Shown here piece by piece: positions 47,613 to 58,432 of a stretch of 64,000 nucleotides of DNA. A program made the position numbers and the translations under genes. This stretch comes from Podocnemis expansa. Taxonomy: Eukaryota > Chordata > Testudines > Podocnemididae. The DNA lies in the NCBI GenBank assembly GCA_007922195.1, contig ML681996.1, positions 22,969,734 through 23,033,733 of the forward strand, read 5' to 3'. The number at the start of each line of letters is the position of its first letter. Position 1 is the stretch's first letter. The notes below the pieces were generated by a model. The model was not told the DNA's origin, made no database searches, and worked only from the letters and a program-made list of their open reading frames with translations.

Positions 47613-47804
47613 AAATATCTAAAGCCACTTCACTCTTTCATACCTATGTGCAATCAGCCTCTTCTTGAAGCAACGTTTATTCATACAACGAACATCCTTC
47701 CAGCAGTCATACACACACAGAGAATATATAGTATAAATATTATTTGCACTAAGGTCCCAATCCTTCTCCAGCTGAGGTCAATGACAAAAATCCTGTGACT
47801 TATG
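47613..47804. other. Non-coding DNA
   Basis: Short interval with no visible gene. Confidence 0.5.
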
Positions 47805-47982
47805 CAGTGGTTCTCAACCTTTTTCAGGTCACGACACACTTGGTGGCATATCACCACCCTGAAGGACACACCAGCCCAATCTCTCCCAGCCAAATCCAGC
47901 CATCTCCCCAGCTCTCTGTGATGTACTTACCACTGTGTGGTGAGACAGTAATGTAGCCAGACATAGTGGTTGAAAACCACTG
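47805..47982. mobile_element. Short hAT-type MITE
   Basis: CAGTGGTTCTCAACC and GGTTGAAAACCACTG are inverted terminal repeats enclosing 178 bp. The flanking 8-mers do not match clearly. Non-coding. Confidence 0.75.
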
Positions 47983-48699
47983 AGCTACAGCATTATCAGA
48001 ACTGAGTCTATACTGGCCCAATTTATCATAGGATAGATTTATCAAGAAGTGTATTAAATGTTCATAAATTTTTAAGATATTTAAAAGGCTTAAAGGAAGT
48101 TAAAACACTTCTGGCTGTTGTCGATTCACATTAATTGGATCTGTTGTCAGACAATCAATAACAGCACACCAGAAAAAGGTAATTAAACTTGTTCTGTTGT
48201 TGTCAAAGTATTTACCTCAGGGTTTAAAGCAATCAACTTTGACAAAGACTTAAATAAAACAAAAGCCAAAACAAATAAAATTCTTGTGTTACTAAATCTG
48301 ACAGTTGTCCAACTTACATGAAAACTCAAAGGAAAGGATTACTTAGATAATTTTAAATATCATTTAGTCCATAACTTTATACAGTTGGAAAACCCATGTG
48401 TGCCCTTCACATTACACTCGTACATTAGAAAATCCAACACCTGTACGTTGATTAGTGTTAGAATTTTCACCTGCAGCCAATAGGTCTTTTGAGTGCAAAT
48501 TATAATCTTTGCATATGCAGAGACTTTTGAGAATTTAAAGCATGTTCATGAATGTTGCAACATTTATCAGATGAGAATACTTGTAAGGGCAGAGGTCTGC
48601 ACATAGGCAGGTGGTATCAGAGCAGAGATCTCGCTGAATAGTAACCCCACTATGTTCATTTACATTGCTCCATGCTCACAGGAAGCATTCAAACAAAAG
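47983..48699. other. AT-rich non-coding DNA
   Basis: No gene or repeat recognised. Confidence 0.5.
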
Positions 48700-49560
48700 A
48701 GTATCATAGAAATGTAGGTCTGAAAGAGACCTCAAGCTGTCATCAAGTTCAGTCTCAGATGATGAGGCTAGACCAAGTAAATCTAGAGACTATCCTTGAC
48801 AGGTGTTTGTTCAACCTGTTCTTAAAAGATCCAAAGATAGGAATTCCAGAACCTCCCTGGAAAGTCTATTCCTGACCTTATTCACTCTGACAGTTAGAAA
48901 AATGTTCCTGATAGCTAACCTAAATCTACCTGTCTGCAGATTAAATCCATTGCATCTTTTCCTATCTTCAGCAGATATAGAGGACAGTTGATAAGGGATT
49001 CTGCAAATAGGACAGTTAACATATTTAAGACTTCTATCAGGTCCACCCCCACCTCTGGCTGTCTTTTGTTCTCCAGACTAAACAGGGCCAGTTTCTATAA
49101 AATCTCCTCTAAGTTTGGTTTGTTAAACATTTCTTCATTTTTGTTTCTCTTTTCAACACCCTCTAGAATTTATCCACCTTTCTTAAAATGTGGTGTCCAA
49201 AACTGAACATTACTTCAGATAAGGCGTCACCAGTACCAAGTAAACTGAGACAATTACCTTACACATGACACCACAGTTAATTTACCCCAGAATGATATCA
49301 GCCATTTTCACAACTGCATCATATTGTTAACCCATATTAAATGTGTGTTCCTCAATAGTCCCCAGATTCTCTTCAGCAGTGCTACTACCTCACCAGTTAT
49401 TCCCTATCTGGTAGTTAGAAAGAAAAAAATTCAAATTCACAAGTGTAATAACTTGCACTTCTCTTTATTGAATGTTACCTTGCTGATTTTAAACCAATTC
49501 TCCAGTTTGTCAAGCATTCTAATCCTGCTGACCAAAATTCTTTTAACTCCTTATGGTAAG
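48700..49560 (-). mobile_element. Old CR1/L3-like LINE fragment
   Basis: The plus strand reads AGTATCATAGAAATGTAGG, then GACCTCAAGCTGTCATC and later CACCCTCTAGAATTTATCC, TTAAAATGTGGTGTCC. These are complements of the 3' UTR and RT C-terminus text of CR1/L3 LINEs, in the same order as the CR1 at 49836-56030 but more diverged. 5'-truncated. Confidence 0.65.
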
Positions 49561-49835
49561 AGAATAAAATAACTAAAAAAAAATCAATACTGGAAATGGG
49601 TAAGATCTGAGTTATTGGATGTGTCATGCTGCCATGTGTGTCTTTAACCTCATATACATAATACAAGTTTCTGGCTCAGCATATTATTTTTCCTTGCTCC
49701 CCAGCCATCTGGACAAAGTATACAGTTAACAATGAGACAATCTTCCTTCCCTTCTCATCCCTGACACCATAGTCCTGTTTATCATCCCCTCCTCCTGGCA
49801 CCCCTTGACACCATGTTCCCCTAAGAAATGTAAGT
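49561..49835. other. Non-coding DNA
   Basis: No feature recognised between two LINE copies. Confidence 0.5.
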
Positions 49836-49849
49836 CTCATAGACTCATA

Positions 49850-50253
49850 GGCTGTGTTCACACACAAGGGGTTATTTCGATATGGTTGTTTCGAAACAAC
49901 TTGTATCGAAATAACACCTTATTTCGAAATAACTTAATTCGAATTAACAGTTTGTTAATTTGAATTAAGGAAAGAAGCTCAAAGTGAAATAGCAGGTTCA
50001 GGCAACAGTTATTTCAAAACAAGTCACTGTTGTTTCAAAACAACATGTTCGCACGGCGTTGTTTCGAAACAATCATTTCGAAACAACGTTGTTTCGTCCC
50101 CACATGGGGTTTAACTTGTTTCGAAACAACGCCGTTGTTTCGAAACAACGGGACCCGTTGTTTCGAAACAACCGTGTGTCGTGTGAACAGCCTAAATCTT
50201 ATTTTGAAACAACCTCTGTTGTTTCGAAATAAGAGGGCTGTGTGAACACAGCC
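49850..50253. mobile_element. Harbinger-like TTTCGAAAC MITE in the CR1 3' tail
   Basis: GGCTGTGTTCACAC and GTGTGAACACAGCC are a perfect inverted repeat; ATA flanks both sides (49847-49849, 50254-50256). It contains over a dozen GTTTCGAAAC-type units, the densest array in the window. A second, internal pair of terminal-like sequences (TGTTCGCACGGC near 50046 and GTCGTGTGAACAGCC near 50180) suggests a composite structure. Non-coding. Confidence 0.9.
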
Positions 50254-53200
50254 ATAGACTCTAAGGTCAGAAGGGACCAATATGATCATCTAGTCTGACC
50301 TCCTGTACAGTGCAGGCCACAAAACCTCACCAACCCACTCCTACAATGAACCTCAAACCCATAACTGAGCTATTAAAGTCCTCAAATCATGATTTAAAGA
50401 TTTTAATACAGAGAATCAACCAGCAAGTGAGCCAGGCCCAATGCTACAGAGGAAGGCAAAAAAAACCCAGCACCCAAGCCAATCTGCCCTGGGGGAAAAT
50501 TCCTTCCTGACCCCAAATATGGCGATCAGTTAAATGCTGAGCATGAGGGCAAGTCCACAACAGCCAGTCAGGAAGAACTTCTATGTAAGAACTCAGAACC
50601 CACTCAATCAAATGCCCCTTCCCACATCCCTATCCTACCCATCACCAGTAGTAAAAGACAGACAATGGCCAAGCTACACTGTCCATCATATCATTCCCTC
50701 CATAAACTTATCAAGCTTGGTTTTGAAGGCACCTATGGATTTTGCCCCCATCACTTCCCTTGGTAGACTATTCCAGAACTTTACTCCTCTGATGGTTAGG
50801 AATCTGCATCTAATTTCAAGCCTAAATTTTCTGAAGGACAGTTTGTAGCCATTTGTTCTTGTGTCCACATTGGCGCTGTATTCAAATAATTCCTCTCCCT
50901 CCCTTGTATTTATCCCTCTAATTTATTTATAAAGAGCCATCATATCTCCTCTCAGCCTTCTTTTGGTCAGACTAAACAAACCAAGCTCTTTAAATCATCT
51001 CTCATAGGGAAGATTTTTCCATTCCACAAATCATACTTGTACCCCTTCTTTGCACCTGTTCCAGTTTGACTTCATCTTTCTTAAACATGGGTGACCAGAA
51101 CTGTACACAATACTCCAAGTGAAGTCGCACCAGCGCCTTGTATAACGGTACTAACACCTCCATATTTCTACTGGAAATACCCCTTCTGACGCACCCTAGG
51201 ACCGCATTAGCTTTTTTCACTGCCACATCGCATTGGCTACTCATTGTCATTCTGTGATCAACCAGTACACCCAGGTCCTTCTCCTCCCCTGTCACTTCCA
51301 GCTGATGCATTCCCAACTTATATGAAAAATTCCTGTTGTTTGTCCCTAAGTGCATGACCTTTGCACTTCCCGTTGTTGAATTTCATCCTATTTCTAATGT
51401 TCCATTTTACAAGATCATCCAAATCATTCTGTATGCTCTCCCGATCCTCCTCTGTATTGGCCATACCTCCCAACTTGGTGTCGTCTGCAAACTTAATTAG
51501 CACATTCCCACTTTTTGTACCAAGGTCAGTAACAAAAAGGTTGAATAAGATGGGTCCCAGGACAGATCCTTGGGGAACTCCACTAGTAACCTCCTTCCAG
51601 CTAGACAGTTCACCTTTCACTATTACCCTCTGTAGTCTCCCCTGTAACCAGTTCTTTATCCACCTTTCTATTTTCACATTAATCCCCATCCTTCCCAATT
51701 TAACTAATAATTCCCTGTGTGTAACTGTATCAAATGCCTTGCTGAAATCTAAGTAAATTAGGTCCACTGTGTTCCCAAAAAATCTGTTATCTTCTCAAAA
51801 AAAGAGATCAGGTTGGTCAGGCATGATCTACCTTTTGCAAAGCCGTGTTGTATTTTATCACAGTTACCATTTTCCTCAATAGCCTTAAGTGCTTTCTCCT
51901 TCAAAATTTTCTCCAAGACCTTGCATACTGCTGAGGTCAAACTAACAGACCTGTAGTTACCTGGATCACTTTTACTCCCTTTCTTGAAAATAGGGACCAC
52001 ATTAGCAATTCTCCAGTCATAAGGTACAACCCCTGCGTTCACCGATACTTTAAAAATCCTTGCTAAAGGCCTGGCAATTTCATGTGTGAGTTCCTTCAAT
52101 ATTCTTGGATGGAGATTATCCAGACCCCCTGATTTAGTTTCATTAAGCAGCTGAAACTTCGATTTCCCCTCAGATATGGTAATTTCCACTTCTACATTTT
52201 CATTCCCATTAGCTGCCCAACCTCTGTTCCCAATCTCACCATCACCCTCATTAAAGGCAGAGGCAAAGTACATATTTAGATATTCAGCCATGCCTAGATT
52301 ATCCTTGATGTCTACCCCATCCTCAGTATATAATGGTCCAACCTCCTCCTTTTGTGTTTTCTTTCTATTTATATGGCTGAAGAACCTTTTACTATTGCTT
52401 TTGATTTCCTTTGCAAGGTCTAACTCTGCTTGGCTTTTGGCCTTCCTCACTTGATCCCTACATGCTCTGACCTCTAAAAGGTAGTCCTCCTTTCCTCTCC
52501 CTCCCAACTTCCACTCCTTGTAGGCCTTGTGTTTCCTTCTAATCACCTGTTTAAGATGTACATTCATCCAGCTTGGTTTGGAACCCATGCCTAAATTTTG
52601 TTTCCTCTTCTTTGGAATGCAGGGTTCAGATAGTTCCTGCAGCTTTGTCTTGAAGCAGTTCCAAGCATCCTCAATGTTCATATCCATGAATTCTTTGGTC
52701 CAGTCCACTTCTCTAGCTAATTCCCTTAATTTTTTGAAGTTAGCCCTTTTGAAATCAAAGACTCTGGTCACAGATTTATTTTTGTTTACCCTTCCATTCA
52801 GTTTAAATTGGATTAGCTCATGATCACTAGAACCTAGGTTGTACCCTACAACTAATTCCTCTGTGAGGTCCTCACTACTGACTAATACCAAATCTAAGAT
52901 TGTGTCTCCTCTCATTGGTTCGGAAACAGCTTGATGGAGAAATTCATCTGCTATCACCTCCAAGAAAATCTGGGCCCTTTTATTGCTGCTAGTGCATGTC
53001 CTCCAGTCTATATCTGGGAAGTTAAAATCTCCCATAATCACACAGTTCCCAGTAGTGTTTACTTCCTTAAAGGCCTTAAAGAGTTCTCTGTCCATGTCCA
53101 AATCAGATCCTGGTGCTCTGTAACACACCCCAAGCACTAATCCAAGAGAAAATCTAGTAGCTTTCTTCTCCAATGTGATTTTAAGCCAGATAGACTCTTC

Positions 53201-53384
53201 CCTGCTAATTCCATCACTCTTAATTTCTTTGCATTTTGTTGCATCACTGATATACAATGCCACACCGCCACCTTTGTCATTACATCTGTCTTTCTACATT
53301 GCCTTTAATGCCCATACACCAGTCGTGACTACTATTCCACCATGTTTCTGTTATCCCTATAATATCCGGTTTCAATTCCTCTAC

Positions 53385-54449
53385 GGCTATGTCTACACGG
53401 GGAGTGCTTGTTTCGAAACAACACGTTTCGAAACAAGCTGTTTCGAAATAATGTGTTATTTCGAAACAACTTATTTCGCTGGACAAAAACCATGTCCGCG
53501 AAATAAGGGAGTGAAATAGCAGGTCCACAGTGTGGACCTGCTATTTCGCCTGGGGAGGGGACTGCAGGCACCCACCATGAGAGGGCGGGGGGGTGCCTCA
53601 CCCCGGGGGGCTTTAAAGCCCCCCCTGCCCCCAAACCTGGGGGTGCGGCCCCGGCGCGCGGCTGGAGACCGCGGCTGCTGGGGCCGGAGTGAGCGCCGGT
53701 GCGGAATCCCCGCGCCGACGNNNNNNNNNNNNNNNNNNNNNNNNNNNNNNNNNNNNNNNNNNNNNNNNNNNNNNNNNNNNNNNNNNNNNNNNNNNNNNNN
53801 NNNNNNNNNNNNNNNNNNNNNNNNNNNNNNNNNNNNNNNNNNNNNNNNNNNNNNNNNNNNNNNNNNNNNNNNNNNNNNNNNNNNNNNNNNNNNNNNNNNN
53901 NNNNNNNNNNNNNNNNNNNNNNNNNNNNNNNNNNNNNNNNNNNNNNNNNNNNNNNNNNNNNNNNNNNNNNNNNNNNNNNNNNNNNNNNNNNNNNNNNNNN
54001 NNNNNNNNNNNNNNNNNNNNNNNNNNNNNNNNNNNNNNNNNNNNNNNNNNNNNNNNNNNNNNNNNNNNNNNNNNNNNNNNNNNNNNNNNNNNNNNNNNNN
54101 NNNNNNNNNNNNNNNNNNNNCGTGGACACCCCTCAGCACCCTGGCCAGGGTGCTGAGGGGTCAGCCCTTCCTCCCAGGGTGCTTAGCACCCTGGGAGGAG
54201 GGGCACATGTTGTCTCGGAACGCTTTGTTCCGAAACAACATGTCCGAACAGGGCTGTTTCGAAACCTCTGTTTCGAAACAACCCTGTTTCGACAGGTAAC
54301 GGGGTTTACGTTATTTCGCAAAGACCACGGCCATTTCGAAAGAAGCGGTTTGCTTCTTTCGAAATGGCCGTGCGTCGTGTGGCCATGGCACTCCTTATTT
54401 CGAAACAACCTCTGTTGTTTCGAAATAAGGAGTGTGTGTGGACATACCC
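53385..54449. mobile_element. Large Harbinger-like MITE in CR1 ORF2, with assembly gap
   Basis: GGCTATGTCTACAC and GTGTGGACATACCC are inverted termini. TAC flanks both sides (53382-53384, 54450-54452), and excising the MITE with one TAC restores the CR1 reading. It shares the ends and the CACCCTGGCCAGGGTGCTGAG centre with 4402-5003, but has an additional CpG-rich part beside the gap (53560-53720). Open frames across the Ns are artefacts. Confidence 0.85.
53721..54120. other. Assembly gap, 400 N
   Basis: Exactly 400 N, probably a size placeholder. It is bordered by very GC-rich sequence, which may explain the failure to assemble. Confidence 0.98.
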
Positions 54450-54733
54450 TACCAGTAGTTCTAGTTCCTCCATTTTATTACCCAGGCTTCTCGCATTGGT
54501 ATATAAACATTTTAGCTTTTGCTGCTTGGCTTTGCTCACATTCTGTACCTGACATGGCCTTTTTTTACTGCTGCCAACATCGCCCATCAGACCAGTATTT
54601 ATGCTTCCCTCCTTTCTAGAATCTATACTGCCTCTCACATCTTTGTCTTTTCTGAATTCAGTTTCCTGCTTCTCACTGCTAGTATCAGGCGGAGAGATTG
54701 TCCAAGCATCTCCCAACCATCTCCCCACACTCC

Positions 54734-55883
54734 TTAGTTTAAAGCTCTCTTAATGAGTTGAGCTAGCCTCCTTCCCAGAAGTCTGTTTCCCTCCCTACTC
54801 AGGTGAAGTCTATCCCTAGCAAACAGTCTTCTGTCCACGAACACCTTCCAGTGCCCATACATCCCAAAGCCCTCCTTGTAACACCACTGCCTGAGCCATC
54901 TGTTAACTGCCAGAATTTTCTCACAGCTGTGTTGTCCTCCTCTGGCGACAGGCAGAATTCCACTAAAGATTACCTGAGCCTCCAGCTCCTTGAGAGTCCT
55001 CCCCAGCCTGGCATAGTCTCCTTTGATACGTTCCAATGAGAATCTAGCTATATCATTCATACCCACACAAAGGATAATCAGAGATTCTTTCCTAGTCCCA
55101 TTAGGATCCTCTTCAGCCTCAGATCCACATCATGTATCTTAGCTCCAAGCAAGCAGCACACCCTCCTGTTCTCAGGGTCGCTTCTAGTTATAGGCCTGTC
55201 TGTCTTCCTCAGCAGACAATCTCCAGTCACATACACTTGCCTTTTCCTGGAAACAAAGTGCTTCTCCAGTCTATCCCTAGTTCTTTCTGTCTGGGAGTCA
55301 TGATGTCTACAGCTGCTGTTCGCAATCTTCTGCATCTGCTCCTGAATGTTCCTTGGGCTCTTATCTATCACCAGAGGCTCAACTCCCCTTTGAATGGGAC
55401 TAGCTGCTCTCCTCTTCTTCCTCACACTCCCACCTTCAGTGTTCCTCTGCAGGACTTCTTCATTTGCTAGTTCAGCAAACCTGTTACTGAGTTCTATTTC
55501 ACCTTCACAAGCTGGTCTTTTTCTCTGCCGCCTTCTCACAGTCAAATGTTTCCACTTCCACTTTCCTCACCTAGCAGTCTCCCCTCAGAAGTGGTAGCTC
55601 CTGTTTCCATCTGCAGGTCTGAGTTTTTGTCTCCAGCCTCTCCAGTCCTCCACTCCATCAACTGTTCAAACCCCCCTCTAAACTCAACCATAGTTGCCAC
55701 CTGCATCTCCAACCGTCGGATTTTCTCCTCCAACAGCTTTATGAGGCAGCACTTCATACAAACAAAATTATTTGGGGTTACACCCTCCAAGATGATGTAC
55801 ATCCCACAGCTTCTACATCCTCTCATCTTCATTGTCTCTTCTCTTGTTGGAGTGATTTCTGCTGCTACCTTCATCTCTGCCAT
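54734..55883 (-). pseudogene. CR1 ORF1: zinc finger and SGNH esterase
   Basis: The start is set at 55883. The first frame (55883-55542) has a Cys pair CRSC and then VCMKCC, a PHD-like zinc-binding arrangement, followed by a likely coiled coil (LIKLLEEKIRRLEMQV). The second frame (55545-55078) carries the esterase block I as VTGDCLLRKTD: the GDS serine is Cys (codon at 55216-55218). The third (55066-54734) has the GMND block III, the VIFSGILP block and the DRLHLSREG block V with Asp and His. CR1 ORF1 proteins with esterase domains are known and bind element RNA. Two frameshifts and the Ser-to-Cys change make this copy inactive. Confidence 0.8.
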
Positions 55884-55953
55884 AAGTCTGCCTTTCTCCC
55901 TTCAAACTCCCCTGTTAACAGCCTTGGTGCTGCTGTAGCTTGCTTTAGTGGCT

Positions 55954-55964
55954 GCCTTTATAGC
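55954..55964 (-). promoter_or_regulatory. TATA-like site in the CR1 5' UTR
   Basis: The minus strand reads GCTATAAAGGC about 75 bp upstream of the ORF1 start. It may act in the CR1 internal promoter; this rests on the sequence match only. Confidence 0.35.
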
Positions 55965-56033
55965 TCCCCCAATAGGAAGGCTCCACCCCAATTGGGGTCA
56001 CCTGATCCCAACTGCCACTCAGCCCCTGCAAAC

Positions 56034-56080
56034 TGAGAAAAGAAAAGAAAAGAAAAGAAAAGAAAAGAAAAGAAAAGAAA
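56034..56080. repeat. (AAAAG)n microsatellite
   Basis: Nine or so tandem AAAAG units directly at the 5' side of the CR1. A short copy of CR1 5' sequence (CCCCTGTTAACAGCC) lies beyond it at 56178-56195. Confidence 0.9.
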
Positions 56081-56401
56081 GCCAAACCAGAAAACAAACA
56101 CAAAACAGAAAAGCAAACACATACAGCACTCTCAACTCCACAGAACTCCTCTACAGTCCTTAACTCCCTCTCAAAGTCCCCTGTTAACAGCCCTGTTGCC
56201 TGCTCCTGGTGCTGCAGAAGTTTAGTAAAAAATAATGAGCTACGAGGTAGAATGCTTGCACAAAAGAGATAAAATCTGTAAACAGAGGTGGGGACAATTA
56301 TATGCATCATAGACTTATTAATATTAATTGTTTAAGTAGTAGCCATATAAAAGTATGTGAAATTGTGTCAATCATGTATGCATTTCCATACTATTTTGGA
56401 T

Positions 56402-56636
56402 AAGATCCAAAGGGCTAGCCGTGTTAGTCTAGTTCAGCAAAACAAACAAGGAGTCCTGTGGCACTTAAAGACTAACAAATATATTTATTGCATGAGCTTT
56501 CATGACAGAAAATCCCATTTCATCAGACGCTTTTAAGTTCTTCAAAGAGTCTGACAAAGAGGGATTTTCTCCCACAAAAGCTCATGCAATAAACATATTT
56601 GTTAGTCTTTAAGTACCAACAGGACTCCTTTCTTTT
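56402..56636. mobile_element. Penelope-like double pLTR hairpin
   Basis: Left arm GATCCAAAGGGCTAGCCG...CATCAGACGC and right arm AGAGTCTGACAAAG...GTACCAACAGGACTCC are inverted, meeting near 56540. The left hammerhead keeps its core. The right one (56547-56587) has lost G8 and the G of GAAA. Confidence 0.7.
56490..56530 (-). ncRNA. Hammerhead ribozyme motif with weak stem II
   Basis: Core CUGAUGA (identical to the canonical box), GAAA, AGCU, C17 and stem I GCGU/AUGC (one G-U pair) are present. Stem II keeps only about four pairs (AUGG/UCAU-type with a wobble), so it is likely weak or inactive. Confidence 0.55.
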
Positions 56637-57104
56637 GGGTAAAAGTGTTCTAAAACAGTCCTGCCTCGCTCACTTGAGATGTTGAGAGGAACAGACAGAA
56701 AATAAAGATTACCATTCAATCCAATCCGCCTCCGGGGCAACCTGTTTGCTGCTTCTTCTAACACTTACTGTTTGGCCTCATCCACAATTTTATAAGCAAA
56801 CTGTCCACTCTACTATCCAAGTGACTAATAGAAATATTGAATAGTATCAGATGACCCACAACTGATTTCAATAGTACCTTCACTAGCTATACCTCCCAGT
56901 TTAACACCAAACCATTGGTAACTACATTTTGAATACAGTCTTTCAACTGGCTTTACACCAACCTAATGGAAAATGCAGCTACACCACATTTTGTAAGTTT
57001 GCTAATGAGACTGTCATGGGACTTTGTCAAAAGCCTTATTAAAAACCAAGATATCAGACCTACAGTTCCCTACAATCCACTAGGTCAATAACACTACAAA
57101 AGCA

Positions 57105-57738
57105 GAACTGGTCCTACAATAGAGGTGACCTAGGCAATTGCCTAGGGTGCCAAACAATAGGGGGTACCAACAGCACTCCCCAGAAGCAGAGCCATTCTTT
57201 GGGGGGGGGTGAGAGGCAATCACCCCTAAACCTGTGATTCTGTGGGCCTTGTGCTGTCCTGCTGTGAGCAGGGCAGCAGGAGGTCCACACCGCTGCTCCC
57301 TCATGGCCTCGCTGTCCCCCACTCCCTTCCCACTGCTTTTGGCATGGAGCTGAAGACAGCGGGGAAGGTGGATGGGAGTGCTCAAGCTGGCCTCTGCACT
57401 GGGCCAGTTCACCCTGCCCCTGGGGCAGGGAACAGCCAAGCCAGGGGCTAAGCAGGCCAGCCCAGAGGCCAAGCTCCACTCTCCCACCCTTCCCCTGGGC
57501 CAACTGTTCTGTCCTGGGGGCAGGGGGGGCCAGACCAGAGATAAAGCAAGAGAGTGGAGCCCAGCCACCAGACCATCCCAGTCCCCTGGCTCAAGGGAGG
57601 GGCAGGTGTGTAAGGCCAGCCTCTGGGACAGCCTGCACCCCTGCCCAGTGCCAGGGGCACATCCCCACACAGGCCAATTGTGCTAGGCCCTGCACCCGCC
57701 TGGGGGGGCACCAAAATCACAGGTGCCTACAGCACCAG
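57105..57738. mobile_element. hAT-like GC-rich element inside old CR1/L3
   Basis: Left part GGTCCTACAATAG...CTAGGCAATTGCCTAGGG and right part GGGCACCAAAATCAC...GGGCTGGACC form a weak inverted terminal pattern. GC-rich centre, no transposase. Edges are set by where CR1/L3 text stops and resumes. Confidence 0.45.
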
Positions 57739-57841
57739 AAACCTTGGGCTGGACCTGTACCAAAGAAGGAATTAGGTTAATTTGGAATAGTTGGTTTTTG
57801 ATAAAGTCATGCTGACAATTCCTTATAACCCTGTTATCCTC

Positions 57842-57943
57842 CAGGTCAAAAGTGTCAAACATACAGCCTGCAGGCTGGATGTGACCCATGACCTCTTCTG
57901 TTTGACCCATGACTGCGTACCATGAGACCACACACTCCCTAAC

Positions 57944-57988
<45 letters not shown>

Positions 57989-58432
57989 GCAGAGTGCAGT
58001 CTTGCATACCCAGCACTCTGTGATGTCACAAGACCTGACACTCTCATGACATTGTGAAGCACTGGGTATGTGAAGCTGAGTTCCATGATACTGCAAGACC
58101 ATTCTCTTGCACTCTCTCTCAGTGAGTGTGCAGTATCACGGCATGCAGCATCATGTACCCAGTGCTCCACAGTGTCACAAGACCTGCATTCACTCTGATG
58201 GTATTGCAGAGCACTGCACTCTGCAATACTACACTGTCTCTCTAATAAAAAGAAAGAAAATGCTCACACAGCATCATGGAGTTCAGTCTTGCATACTGAA
58301 TTTTCAGATTGCCAAAACTGCTGAACATCCAAAATCCTCTTGAACTCAGTGGGAGGTCCAGTATGTATGGCCCACTTGAAGTACATTTAATTCAAATCTG
58401 GCCTGCCATACCAAATGAGCTTGACACCCCTG
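57842..58432. mobile_element. hAT-type MITE (CAGGGGTGTCAA termini)
   Basis: The right end GAGCTTGACACCCCTG and left CAGGTCAAAAGTGTCAAAC are inverted. Contains several tandem-like GCAGAGTGCAGTCTTGCATAC phrases and a GA microsatellite. Non-coding; target duplication not resolved. Confidence 0.7.
57944..57983. repeat. (GA)n microsatellite
   Basis: About 40 bp of GA repeat with one interruption, inside the hAT MITE. Confidence 0.9.

Larger units (their letters stand above)
50686..54728 (-). pseudogene. CR1 ORF2: endonuclease and reverse transcriptase
   Basis: The start is set at 54728. The AP-endonuclease begins with LKCLYTNARSLGNKMEELE, is cut by the MITE (53385-54449), and resumes with IEELKPDIIGITETWW. 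The MITE plus its duplication is 1068 bp and keeps the frame. Further motifs are MGDFNFPDIDW (about 53030-53000) and SSDHELIQF (about 52830). The RT has YRSVSLTSAVCKVLE, LDFSKAFDTV with its aspartate near 51749, GVPQGSVLGP and FADD at 51480-51491. The C-terminal block ends with RGVKFWNSLPREV, stopping at 50686. Frameshifts lie near 53270, in a T run near 51783, and near 51350 and beyond. It would nick target DNA and prime reverse transcription of CR1 RNA. Confidence 0.85.
49836..56030 (-). mobile_element. Near full-length CR1 LINE
   Basis: The 3' end (plus position 49836) has the turtle-type CR1 tail (CATAGACTCATAGACTC-like) followed, after a MITE, by AAGGTCAGAAGGGACC and ATGATCATCTAGTCTGACC. 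The element runs through ORF2 (50686-54728), ORF1 (54734-55883) and a GC-richer 5' UTR with a TATA-like site. Without the MITEs at 49850-50253 and 53385-54449 it is about 4.7 kb, close to the usual full length of CR1. Both ORFs carry several one-base shifts, so it is inactive but comparatively young. Confidence 0.9.
56222..56790 (+). repeat. LTR-like repeat, copy b, split by a Penelope pLTR
   Basis: Matches 14870-15200 in order (AATTATATGCATCATAG, ATCATGTATGCATTTCCATACT, then AAAATAAAG and CAACCTGTTTG). It is interrupted at 56402-56636 by Penelope pLTR sequence. AATAAAG near 56702 may be a poly(A) signal. Confidence 0.45.

Noticed and set aside
45481..54449. TTTCGAAAC arrays as CRISPR-like repeats
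   Set aside because: Units are short, palindromic, irregularly spaced and symmetric about MITE centres with TIRs and target duplications; the genome is vertebrate.
53332..54619. Long open frames (up to 306 codons) across 53332-54619
   Set aside because: They run through 400 N and GC-rich MITE sequence; the openness comes from unknown bases.
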